From assembly GCA_947302045.1 (NCBI GenBank), contig CAMYUQ010000008.1:1-35910 (forward strand): a stretch of 35,910 nucleotides of DNA. Reading direction: 5' to 3'. The notes below the pieces were generated by a model. It had not been told where the DNA came from. It saw nothing but the letters and a program-made list of their open reading frames with translations, and ran no database searches. The position numbers were made by a program, and so were the translations under genes. Shown piece by piece: positions 8,411 through 15,628 of this stretch. Within the stretch, counting starts at the first letter, position 1; the number at the start of each line of letters is the position of its first letter. The DNA comes from an uncultured Clostridia bacterium (GTDB lineage: Bacteria; Bacillota; Clostridia; Oscillospirales; CAG-272).

Positions 8411-9361
8411 TTACAGCCCCGGAAGTAGTTGCTTCAGGAGCAGAAAAACGAGCGGGATAGTCAGGATCGAGCAGAGATGCGAAATCACCGCCATACCTGC
8501 CGCCGTTGTGGGATCCTTTCCATAGGCACTCGGAATCACAAGTGAATTCAAGCCGAGCGGCATAGCAAGTGCGCAGATCGCACAGATCACGAGCGTTTCC
8601 GGCAGATCCTTCCATAGCCAGAAAATGCCGAGAAACGCGAGCGGCAACAGGATCAACCGAATAACCGTCATCACATAAACCGACGGTCGATTGAAAAGTG
8701 TTTTCAAAGGGATCGCGGACACCGTTACGCCGGTTAAAAGCATTGCAAAGGGCGACATACAATTCCCGAGCGCATCGAGGACAGAACAAATCGCCGTCGG
8801 CAAACCAAGACCGGTAATCCCGATGATCATCCCGATAATCATGGCGATAAAGGTCGGATTGAGTAACCGTTTCAGCCGTGCCCCAATCGTTTCCGCATCT
8901 GAGGCGGGAATCAGTAAGTGCGGAATCCCCCAAATATAAATCATGATAGATAGGGGCAACGTATAAAGCAAATATTCAAAGAAAATATCCGGAAATAGCG
9001 CCAAAACGACTGAATTACCCATAAATCCGAAGTTGGAGATCGCCAATCCATATGTATATATTTTCCGGGTATCTCCATCGCGCGTGAGCAATTTCGGAAC
9101 GAAGATCGCGATCGGCAGAACCAGAAAAAAGATCGCAAAACTGAATCCGATAAGCAATCCCGCCGTTTTGAGTTTTTCAACCGTAAAATGGCGTGAAAAG
9201 TTTCCGATCACCAAAGCCGGAATTAATACATTGTTTTCCAGAATTGCCAGAATTTTTGAGGTTTCTTTCGGCAAAACGCCTGTCTTTGCCAACACATATC
9301 CGATGAAGATCAGGGCAAAAAGATAGATCATCTGATTGCCCGTTGCTAAAAACAATTCCAT
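8411..9361 (-). CDS. AEC family transporter, copy 1
   Basis: A 316-residue polytopic membrane protein closely related to its downstream neighbour. Shared segments include ATGNQMIYLFAL at the start, ENNVLIPALV, AISNFGFMGNSVVLALFP, GNCMSPFAMLLTGVTV and IPSAYGKDPTTAAGM. The two copies differ in loop residues and in the extreme C-terminus, so they may have split substrates. A GAGGG element lies just before the ATG. The gap to the next gene is 33 nt, consistent with co-transcription. The substrate is probably a small anion, by family. Confidence 0.88.
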   Translation of the reverse strand: MELFLATGNQMIYLFALIFIGYVLAKTGVLPKETSKILAILENNVLIPALVIGNFSRHFTVEKLKTAGLLIGFSFAIFFLVLPIAIFVPKLLTRDGDTRKIYTYGLAISNFGFMGNSVVLALFPDIFFEYLLYTLPLSIMIYIWGIPHLLIPASDAETIGARLKRLLNPTFIAMIIGMIIGITGLGLPTAICSVLDALGNCMSPFAMLLTGVTVSAIPLKTLFNRPSVYVMTVIRLILLPLAFLGIFWLWKDLPETLVICAICALAMPLGLNSLVIPSAYGKDPTTAAGMAVISHLCSILTIPLVFLLLKQLLPGL

Positions 9362-9411
9362 TATTTCCCTCTGTTGAATTTTCTTTCGGTATCAATCTTT
9401 CCGGGCTCGGG

Positions 9412-9503
9412 TCAATTCATAACCGATTTTCCTTCCCATTCCCGTACGGTAGGGAGCCCCATCAGTTTTGCGATGGTAGGAGCGAGGTCCAGAAGCGATA
9501 TAT
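9412..9503 (-). pseudogene. 3' remnant of a second type I phosphodiesterase gene
   Basis: In one minus-strand frame these bases encode SLLDLAPTIAKLMGLP and REWEGKSVMN followed by a stop. That is the C-terminus of the intact gene at 10185-10964 (SLLDLAPTIAKLMEIP, REWEGNSIID). DNA is nearly identical over more than 40 bp around the segment CATCAGTTTTGCGATGG. The rest of the gene, including all metal ligands, is absent. TAAGGAG at 9511-9505, overlapping the stop of the aldolase gene, looks like the surviving ribosome binding site. A tandem duplication followed by an internal deletion is the simplest explanation. Confidence 0.8.
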
Positions 9504-9508
9504 TCTCC

Positions 9509-10168
9509 TTATTCCGAATAAAGATTTTTGATTGTTGAAACATAGCGATTGGCAAGTGCTGTAATTCCTTCGTAATCGCCTTTCTCCAGAAGCTTTTTAT
9601 CAATGATATTCCCGCCGATGCCGAATCCGCAGACGCCCGCTTTCGCGTAGTCGGCGAGGTTGGAAAGATCCACGCCTCCCACCGCCAGAAGCGGGATATG
9701 GGAGAGCGGCCCGCGCACCGCCTTGATATAGGACGATCCGAGTGCCGTTACCGGAAACAGTTTGACAAAGTCGGCACCGAGTTCGTACGCCCGTTCGATT
9801 TCCGTCGGCGTATACGCCGCCGGAATCGAAACCAGACCTTTCGCGTGCGTTTTGCGAATAACGGCTTCGTTCGTGTTCGGGGAGATGATGAATTTTCCTC
9901 CGGCTTCGGCGGTCAGTTCCACCTGCCGTTCGGTCAGAACGGTTCCTGCGCCGATCGGCATACGGTCGCCGAAATGCTTGCACAGAGCGCGGATGTTCTT
10001 TGCCGTCTCTTCATCCGAAACGCGACCGTCGGCGCTGTAAGTGATCTCCAGCAGGCGAACGCCGCCCGCGTACATCGCCTCGGCAAGCGGGATCAGTTGT
10101 TCCTCTTTGACGCCGCGCACGATCACGATCAAATGCTCCGATTGGATTTGTTCTTGAATCTTCTGCAT
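9509..10168 (-). CDS. 2-dehydro-3-deoxy-phosphogluconate/-galactonate aldolase (KDPG/KDPGal aldolase family)
   Basis: A 219-residue class I aldolase, usual length of Eda/DgoA proteins. The Schiff-base Lys is in GADFVKLFPV (K136), the general base Glu is E41 in LLEITYS, and the phosphate/glycine region is PIGAGTVLTE (71-80) and SIPAAYTPTE (114-123). It splits 2-keto-3-deoxy-6-phospho sugar acids into pyruvate and glyceraldehyde-3-phosphate, in the cytoplasm. AAGGAG lies 7 nt before the ATG. Standing two genes after DgoD it could be the galactonate-pathway aldolase (DgoA-like), but sequence alone does not separate this from Eda. The 2-keto-3-deoxy sugar kinase needed between the two is not in the window. 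Confidence 0.88.
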   Translation of the reverse strand: MQKIQEQIQSEHLIVIVRGVKEEQLIPLAEAMYAGGVRLLEITYSADGRVSDEETAKNIRALCKHFGDRMPIGAGTVLTERQVELTAEAGGKFIISPNTNEAVIRKTHAKGLVSIPAAYTPTEIERAYELGADFVKLFPVTALGSSYIKAVRGPLSHIPLLAVGGVDLSNLADYAKAGVCGFGIGGNIIDKKLLEKGDYEGITALANRYVSTIKNLYSE

Positions 10169-10184
10169 TGGAATGCTCCTTATT

Positions 10185-10964
10185 TTAATCTATTATGCTG
10201 TTTCCTTCCCATTCCCGAACAATCGGAATTTCCATCAGTTTTGCGATGGTAGGAGCGAGATCCAGAAGCGATAGCCCGCGCAATTCTCTTCCGGCTTCAA
10301 ACGATTCCCCGAAGAAAAACATCGGAATTACCATATCTTCCGGAATGTTTGCTCCATGCATCCGATCGTGACCACCGTGATCGGCAGATACGATCACCGT
10401 GTACCGATCCCCACAGGCATCGAGAATCCTTTTGAGTTGGTCGAGCGCGGTCCGCACACGGTCAAGATATTGTTCCGACATCCAACCGTTGTCATGTCCG
10501 CCCTTTTCGTCGGTTTCTACCAGATGCAGAAACAGGAAATCCGGCTCATGTTTTTTGATACAAACAAGAGCGCGGTCGGTCAGGTAGGTATCGCTTGATT
10601 CCATGGAATATGCCCATGCGTATTCCGAATAGGTCAACAGCCCGGGACGGCTGATTTCCCGCAAAGGTTCCCATCCGGTAAACATCGCGCTCGTTTTATG
10701 TGCGTGATGAATCTGCTCAAACAATCCGTCAAACGGACGAACCGGACGAACATAATCGTTTGTCAGGGTATTGTGACGCTGGGGTGGAACACTGTAAAAA
10801 ATGGAAAGATGCGCCGGAAGCGTTACCGGCGGAAACACAGAACTCGCGTCCATCGAATAACTCGCATTCCGACGAACATATTCCACCATCGGATGTTCGC
10901 AGGAAAGAAATGCGTCTGGGCGCATTCCGTCGATCGTAACTAAAATGACTTTCCGAGAGTTCAT
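10185..10964 (-). CDS. Type I phosphodiesterase/nucleotide pyrophosphatase, alkaline phosphatase superfamily
   Basis: A 259-residue, signal-free protein of the alkaline phosphatase fold. Metal-binding and catalytic signs in order: VTIDGMRPDAF at the N-terminus (metal Asp), FPPVTLPAHLS (nucleophile Thr), HLVETDEKGGHDNGW (Asp and His ligands), VSADHGGHDRMHG (Asp-His ligands). Compared with eukaryotic NPPs it is a minimal version lacking extra loops. The start chosen is ATG 10964; the frame is open upstream but overlaps the end of dgoD. AAGGA is 12 nt upstream, a rather long spacing. The gap to dgoD is 22 nt, so the gene is in the operon. The substrate is unknown; a phosphodiester or phospho-headgroup released from a glycolipid is possible. 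A truncated second copy lies at 9412-9503. Confidence 0.85.
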   Translation of the reverse strand: MNSRKVILVTIDGMRPDAFLSCEHPMVEYVRRNASYSMDASSVFPPVTLPAHLSIFYSVPPQRHNTLTNDYVRPVRPFDGLFEQIHHAHKTSAMFTGWEPLREISRPGLLTYSEYAWAYSMESSDTYLTDRALVCIKKHEPDFLFLHLVETDEKGGHDNGWMSEQYLDRVRTALDQLKRILDACGDRYTVIVSADHGGHDRMHGANIPEDMVIPMFFFGESFEAGRELRGLSLLDLAPTIAKLMEIPIVREWEGNSIID

Positions 10965-10986
10965 TTTGATTGTTGATCCTTCTTTC

Positions 10987-12135
10987 TTACCATTCCGCAA
11001 TGCTGCCATCGGCATGGCGCCAGACCGGATTCTTCCAATGGTGCGGAGTTTGATTCTCTTCTTCGATCAGTTCCCGGTTGACCGTAACGCCGAGTCCGGG
11101 TTGTTTCGGCAAACCGACGCAACCGTCCACAAACACAAAATCGGACGGGTTCTTCACATAGTCCAGGACCGATTTGCCGACGTTATAGTGGATCCCGATG
11201 CTCTGTTCCTGAATGAAGGCGTTATAGCTCACGGCGTCCACCTGCAAGCATGCGGCAAGCGCGACAGGTCCGAGCGGACAGTGCGGTGCCAACGCCACGT
11301 CGTACGCTTCCGCCATCGCCGCGATCTTGCGTACTTCGGTAATACCTCCGGCGTGCGAGAGGTCGGGCTGAATGATATCCACCCCGCCGGCGGTGAGCAG
11401 GCGTTTGAAATCGTATTTGGAGAAGAGCCGCTCGCCTGTCGCGATGGGGATGTTGCAGCTCGCCGCGATCTCTTTGAACTCTTCCATCTGCTCGCACAGG
11501 ACCGGCTCTTCGATGAACATGGGGTCAAACTGTTCCAACTTTTTGGCAAGCACTTTTGCCATCGGTTTATGGACTCTCCCGTGAAAGTCGATCGCGATCC
11601 CGAAATATTTGCCGCAGGCCTCCCGGATCGAGGCAACCCGTTCCAGCACAGCGTCGATTTTATCGTAGGTATCCACTATTTGGAGTTCTTCGGTCGCATT
11701 CATCTTGATCGCGGTAAAGCCCTCGTCCTGCTTCTGCTTCGCTGCGGCGGCAACGTCCGACGGGCGATCTCCCCCGATCCACGAATAGACCTTCATTTTG
11801 TCTCTGCAAGCGCCCCCGAGCAGTTCATAGACCGGAACGCCGAGAACCTTTCCCTTGATATCCCAAAGCGCCTGATCGATCCCCGCGATCGCGCTCATCA
11901 GGATCGGTCCGCCTCTGTAAAACGCGGCGCGATAGAGGAGATTCCAGATATCTTCAATGCGGGAAGGATCCTGCCCGATGAGATATTCTTCCATCTCGCA
12001 AACGCAAGCCGCAACGGTTGCGGCCTTACCTTCGATCACTGCTTCTCCCCAGCCGGTCACACCCCCGTCGGTCTCGATTTCGACCATACACCATCTCGGG
12101 CGAACCAAAAACGTGTTGATTTTTCTGATCTTCAT
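10987..12135 (-). CDS. dgoD: D-galactonate dehydratase (enolase superfamily)
   Basis: A 382-residue protein, the same length as E. coli DgoD, and co-linear with it throughout as I recall that sequence ([39 protein letters not shown]-like [11 protein letters not shown]). All catalytic positions are conserved at the same numbers: metal ligands D183, E209 and E235, base H185 (in IDFHGRV) and H285 (in APHCPLGP). It dehydrates D-galactonate to 2-keto-3-deoxy-D-galactonate in the cytoplasm. Together with the downstream aldolase this gives two of the three steps of the De Ley-Doudoroff galactonate pathway; the kinase (DgoK) is not seen. The gene follows the ceramidase-like gene by 15 nt, so it is clearly in an operon. 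Function highly likely; a related aldonate as substrate is the main alternative. Confidence 0.93.
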   Translation of the reverse strand: MKIRKINTFLVRPRWCMVEIETDGGVTGWGEAVIEGKAATVAACVCEMEEYLIGQDPSRIEDIWNLLYRAAFYRGGPILMSAIAGIDQALWDIKGKVLGVPVYELLGGACRDKMKVYSWIGGDRPSDVAAAAKQKQDEGFTAIKMNATEELQIVDTYDKIDAVLERVASIREACGKYFGIAIDFHGRVHKPMAKVLAKKLEQFDPMFIEEPVLCEQMEEFKEIAASCNIPIATGERLFSKYDFKRLLTAGGVDIIQPDLSHAGGITEVRKIAAMAEAYDVALAPHCPLGPVALAACLQVDAVSYNAFIQEQSIGIHYNVGKSVLDYVKNPSDFVFVDGCVGLPKQPGLGVTVNRELIEEENQTPHHWKNPVWRHADGSIAEW

Positions 12136-12150
12136 AAGAACACCTTTCCT

Positions 12151-13623
12151 TTATTCGAACAGATTGTTGATCTCATCGAGCGTTGCGTCCACCAGCAGTT
12201 CTCCGCCCTCGTGTCCGACATAGCCGGATGAGATATACGCGCTGTAATGCCCGTTTTTCTCGGCAAGCGCCGTGGGCAAATACCCGAAGGAACCGTTGGT
12301 AAGCTGCAACAGGAAGGTCTGACGCGCAGCACTTCTCGCCCGGATCTGATTGCCGAAGTTAAGGAACAGTTCAAACGGGTTGGTTGCAAACGCAAGATTT
12401 CCGAACCGCACCACATGAAATTCAATCGGAAGCGTGTTATACAGTTCCTGCACCTTGTAACGCTGTAAGTTGCCGGCGTAAATATAAAGCGCGGCGGAAT
12501 CGTTGTAATCAAGCCGCTTTCTGTCTTTGAAGAAATCCCTGATCGCCTGTTCAGAAGCGTCTTTCTCCGCGTCGGTTACACGGCGAAGCGGCAGTTGCAG
12601 ATTCCGCACCGAATGTTTGTGAACGGCCGAGGTATGGATCTCTCCCGCTTCTTCAAGCGCCATCTCGATCTCATGAAACACCCGTTCCCCGATTTTCCAA
12701 GTTCCCTTTACGTCGAACATGGAAGGATCGGCGTCGCGGACTTTGGGACTGATGCGGATGACGTTCGGATCCTTGATCGGCGTTTCGGGTTCCACCCAAC
12801 GGATCAGATCTCTCGGACATTGGTCGCCTGCCGCCGCGCAAAGGGGCAGCAAAAAGAGGTCTTTTCCGTATTTCTCACGGAGCAGAATCTTGACCTTTCC
12901 CCAATAGTCCGAGGAGATCACGCTTCTCTGTTCCATGACCTGTGCCGGGCAGGCGATATTGGCAACCACACCGGTCAGCTTTTTCTTCTCATCGTAAACG
13001 AACATCAGTTCGATGCCGCTGTCGTTGCCGGCTTCGAGTTCGGTAAAGGTTGCGCGATCGGCGTCGCCCCACATTTTTGCCGTTCCGTCCGAATAGCAGA
13101 CGCGTCGATTCATGCCGACGGCGGCTCTCCCGAATCCGGCGGCGTAGCCACCCGCTTTTCTCGATTTCCATGCTTTCACAATCGTTTCGGAAATCGCTTC
13201 CGCAAGGTAGTCGAACGCATCGTCCGAGCTCATGCAATCGCCGGACGTAACCTCCGGGATATACTCGCAATCGGCAGGCATATAATTCATGATCATTTTC
13301 AAAGAGTTCCCTGCCGCCTTCGGGAACGGACTTTTGATACGATAGGTATAGGAGTTGTGGATATGAACACAACCGATGATGACTTTCCGGGGATCCAGTC
13401 CGATCTCCCCGATCTTTGCGCGCACCGCCTCCACCAGTTCCGCGGTGATTTCTTCCACGTCGCAGGAGCAGATCACCGTTTGCTCCCCGTCCGCTTCAAT
13501 CGCGAGTGCGGTTACCGTGATGGGCGTTTCCACCTCGGTTGTCGCACGCTCGAAGAATTCACCCAGCAACGCGATCTTCTTTTTCGGCGTGATGTCCGTT
13601 TCCGCCCAACCGAATTTGATCAT
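12151..13623 (-). CDS. Neutral/alkaline ceramidase-like protein
   Basis: A 490-residue protein beginning FGWAETDITP, the start typical of the neutral ceramidase N-terminal domain (PF04734-type), with the zinc-site-like HIHNSYT around residue 92 in place of the family's HTHSGPG. Further family-like parts are GMNRRV, VVANIACPAQVM, SSDYWGKVK and LLPLCAAAGDQCPRD. It has no signal peptide and lacks an obvious C-terminal immunoglobulin-like domain, so it is probably an intracellular amidase-type hydrolase of the family rather than a secreted ceramidase. AAGGAG lies 8 nt before the ATG, with the GH28-like stop 15 nt upstream of that ATG. In this operon it might act on an N-acyl or amide bond of a sugar or lipid conjugate; that is inference. 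Confidence 0.75.
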   Translation of the reverse strand: MIKFGWAETDITPKKKIALLGEFFERATTEVETPITVTALAIEADGEQTVICSCDVEEITAELVEAVRAKIGEIGLDPRKVIIGCVHIHNSYTYRIKSPFPKAAGNSLKMIMNYMPADCEYIPEVTSGDCMSSDDAFDYLAEAISETIVKAWKSRKAGGYAAGFGRAAVGMNRRVCYSDGTAKMWGDADRATFTELEAGNDSGIELMFVYDEKKKLTGVVANIACPAQVMEQRSVISSDYWGKVKILLREKYGKDLFLLPLCAAAGDQCPRDLIRWVEPETPIKDPNVIRISPKVRDADPSMFDVKGTWKIGERVFHEIEMALEEAGEIHTSAVHKHSVRNLQLPLRRVTDAEKDASEQAIRDFFKDRKRLDYNDSAALYIYAGNLQRYKVQELYNTLPIEFHVVRFGNLAFATNPFELFLNFGNQIRARSAARQTFLLQLTNGSFGYLPTALAEKNGHYSAYISSGYVGHEGGELLVDATLDEINNLFE

Positions 13624-13638
13624 GTCAGATTCTCCTTT

Positions 13639-14937
13639 TTATTTGACCCTTTCTTCCACGATTCTGCCGTTTACCGAAACCAGATTCGATAATTCGATAT
13701 TCCGGAATCCGTCTTTTCGATAGATTGTGATGACCGAGGTGTCCTGATTTCGGTTCACAATATTGGAAAATGAGGAATCCGAAATATAGCCGCCTACGAT
13801 AATTCCCCTGTGGCTGTTGCAGATCATATTGGAAACGGTGATATACCGCATACCGTCGACCGGGTTCTTCCCATATTCTCCGTCTCCGCTCCCAAGCAGG
13901 AGAACTCCACCAGGATCGAAACCTTCCGGAGAAGTATCGACAACTCCGTCAATGACAACGTTCCATATTTTTGCATTTGCAGGCAACAGGCGAATGATAA
14001 AGCAAATGCCGCCTTTGGAATACCCCACCACATTCCGAATCACGATATCGTGAATGTTGGGATCTCTTTTCTCCCAATCGTTCGACATGATATGCGTGGT
14101 ATGCTCCACGGCACCGTCCGGACGCGGTTTGCGTCGATCCGCGATCGCCGTCAACGCGATCAGGTCGTCTCCGGTTCCGCCGGTAATATCCGAGATCACA
14201 ATATCGTGGCAACCGTTGCGCAGGTCGATCCCATCCTGATTTTCGGTATTTTGCCGCATTCCGTCAACCGTTTTTTCCATACAGGAATCAAACTCGATTT
14301 TTTCCACGTTTCCGAAAGAACAGTCTTCCAGAGAAATTCCCCATCCGTGGGAACAGACGATCGAGAGATTTTCGATTGAAAAATGCGTAGCTTTTGCAAA
14401 CAGAATGCCGATTCCTCTCCAATCGCCGAACTGACTTTCGCCCGACTTTCCGGCGTCGGTGCCAAACGAATGACTGTGTTCTTCGTCGAAAACTGTCACG
14501 CCTGCGGCACGGTGTTCGTCCGAGATCCAATCTGCGTATTGCAAAAGGTCTTCCGACCGTTTCGGGCAGGGATTGGCAAGGATCTTTCCGCCGTCTCCCG
14601 TCGCTCTCGGATGGTCGGCTCCTTCCAAAACGCAATGCCCAATCCCTTTTATGTGAATGTTATCAATCGGTTGGATCGGATCAATCCCGATTCCGCAGTT
14701 TGCGCTCCGGAAAAAATTATCCCGGCAGGAATCGGACAGTTTGATCTTACAGTTTTGCAGAATTACGGTCGTATCAGCAGGGATCAGAATTGCGCGGTCG
14801 ATCAGCCAATAGTCTCGTTCGGGTTCGGTTTCACACGAGCGGCGCGGCAGATAAAATATCCCGTTTTCGGCGTCTTTCAACGCCGCTTCGATTCGTTCGC
14901 TGTCCGTTTTCGCGGAGTAATCATTTACAGTTTTCAT
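13639..14937 (-). CDS. Glycoside hydrolase family 28-like right-handed beta-helix protein
   Basis: A 432-residue protein with the N-terminus of a pectate-lyase-superfamily helix (ALKDAENGIFYLP) and then regular beta-helix rungs. GH28-like catalytic elements are seen: NQDGIDLRNGCHDI and GGTGDDLIALTA match the family's NTDGID and GDDC-type strands carrying the catalytic Asp residues. The usual G-H-G strand is replaced (YSKGGICFII), so the activity may differ from polygalacturonase. No signal peptide, so cytoplasmic. Start ATG 14937 has AGGAG five bases upstream; an ATG at 14952 lies before that site and is not used. First gene of the 10-kb minus-strand operon, controlled by the leader at 15030-15124. 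Likely an exo-acting uronidase or related glycosidase on imported oligosaccharides (inference). Confidence 0.82.
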   Translation of the reverse strand: MKTVNDYSAKTDSERIEAALKDAENGIFYLPRRSCETEPERDYWLIDRAILIPADTTVILQNCKIKLSDSCRDNFFRSANCGIGIDPIQPIDNIHIKGIGHCVLEGADHPRATGDGGKILANPCPKRSEDLLQYADWISDEHRAAGVTVFDEEHSHSFGTDAGKSGESQFGDWRGIGILFAKATHFSIENLSIVCSHGWGISLEDCSFGNVEKIEFDSCMEKTVDGMRQNTENQDGIDLRNGCHDIVISDITGGTGDDLIALTAIADRRKPRPDGAVEHTTHIMSNDWEKRDPNIHDIVIRNVVGYSKGGICFIIRLLPANAKIWNVVIDGVVDTSPEGFDPGGVLLLGSGDGEYGKNPVDGMRYITVSNMICNSHRGIIVGGYISDSSFSNIVNRNQDTSVITIYRKDGFRNIELSNLVSVNGRIVEERVK

Positions 14938-15029
14938 TGTTGCTCCTGTCATTTTAGATAGAATACTTCAGCCGGATGCGGATGCGCACCGGTAACCGGA
15001 TCAGACACCGTTTCCAGAATTTCTTTCGC

Positions 15030-15124
15030 ATATTCCAAAGACAGGCGGCGATCCAATTCCGGCTCTTTGACAGCCGTTTCCTCTCCGCAAGAGGAATTAT
15101 ATCATACTTTGGCTGAAAAAGCAA
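15030..15124 (-). promoter_or_regulatory. Promoter and shared leader repeat, copy B (GH28 operon)
   Basis: On the minus strand TTGCTT (15124-15119), 17 bp and TATAAT (15101-15096) form a strong promoter. The transcript would begin in TTCCTCTTGCGGAGAGGAA, a perfect 7-bp inverted repeat with a 5-base centre, an operator- or hairpin-like element. A second small stem CGGCT/AGCCG follows, then the block starting TCGCCGCCTGTCTTTGG. The whole unit is repeated before the metallophosphoesterase operon (1955-2047). About 92 nt separate its end from ATG 14937. Confidence 0.8.
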
Positions 15125-15270
15125 ATTGTTCCGTTAGAAATTAAAATTTTTTTTGTCAAATATCGCGTCCATGCGAACCGGATTGTGGTCGGTGGGTATT
15201 TCAACCTCCTCAAAATCACAGCAAAAACACAAAAGGACGCACAATATTCCGGATTTTCGTCCGTAATTTT
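15125..15270. other. AT-rich intergenic stretch without recognised feature
   Basis: Lies between the GH28 promoter and the terminator hairpin of the secretion cluster. No ORF, RNA or regulatory motif is supported here. Confidence 0.4.
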
Positions 15271-15305
15271 GGGGCCGTTAAAAGCATTGAGCTTTTAACA
15301 GCCCC
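15271..15305 (-). terminator. Strong hairpin ending the secretion cluster
   Basis: A 15-bp stem (15271-15285 with 15291-15305, loop ATTGA on the plus strand) lies 11 nt beyond the stop of the small lipoprotein gene. Read as plus-strand RNA it has one C-A mismatch; read as minus-strand RNA that position is a U-G pair, so the stem is complete only in the direction of the genes it follows. No good U-run follows, so it may be a 3'-end stabilising or inefficient terminator. Confidence 0.6.
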
Positions 15306-15315
15306 GTTTGATCGG

Positions 15316-15600
15316 TCAATGCATATCTACGGCTTCGGAGAATCTGGTCTCTTCATCGGTTACCAGCGGGATCGGGCCGGTCTCTTCCTCTTGTTTCGGT
15401 TCTTCTGTCGTCTCATCTTCAACAGGATCCGTGGGAATTTCCGGCGGGATATACGGTTTTTTAGTGGTCTTTGTCTTTTCGGTCGTTATAATTCCGGTAG
15501 TCTGATTTTCAGTTCCTTCGTCGCTTTTACAGCCAACGGCAACGGTCACCATGACCGCGATCACAAGGACTGCAACAAGAATTTTGACAAGCTTTTTCAT
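15316..15600 (-). CDS. Small Thr/Pro/Glu-rich lipoprotein
   Basis: A 94-residue protein with a lipoprotein signal peptide: KK at the start, a hydrophobic stretch LVKILVAVLVIAVMVTV and the lipobox VAVGC, with Cys 24 as lipidation site. The mature part is low complexity (TTEKTKTTKK, IPTDPVEDETTEEPKQEEE), like a surface linker. No domain is recognised. AAGGAG is 6 nt before the ATG, and the preceding gene ends 28 nt upstream. Anchored on the outer face of the membrane; function unknown. As the last gene of a cluster of exported proteins it could be an accessory surface component. Confidence 0.75.
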   Translation of the reverse strand: MKKLVKILVAVLVIAVMVTVAVGCKSDEGTENQTTGIITTEKTKTTKKPYIPPEIPTDPVEDETTEEPKQEEETGPIPLVTDEETRFSEAVDMH

Positions 15601-15628
15601 AGCATTCTCCTTTTTTCAGCGAATTCCG

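Noticed and set aside
10945..12231. Open frame of 428 codons antisense to dgoD
   Set aside because: dgoD has all active-site residues at E. coli positions; the antisense frame has no family features.
12595..13692. Open frame of 365 codons antisense to the ceramidase-like gene
   Set aside because: No domain, and it covers a gene with good context, start site and operon spacing.
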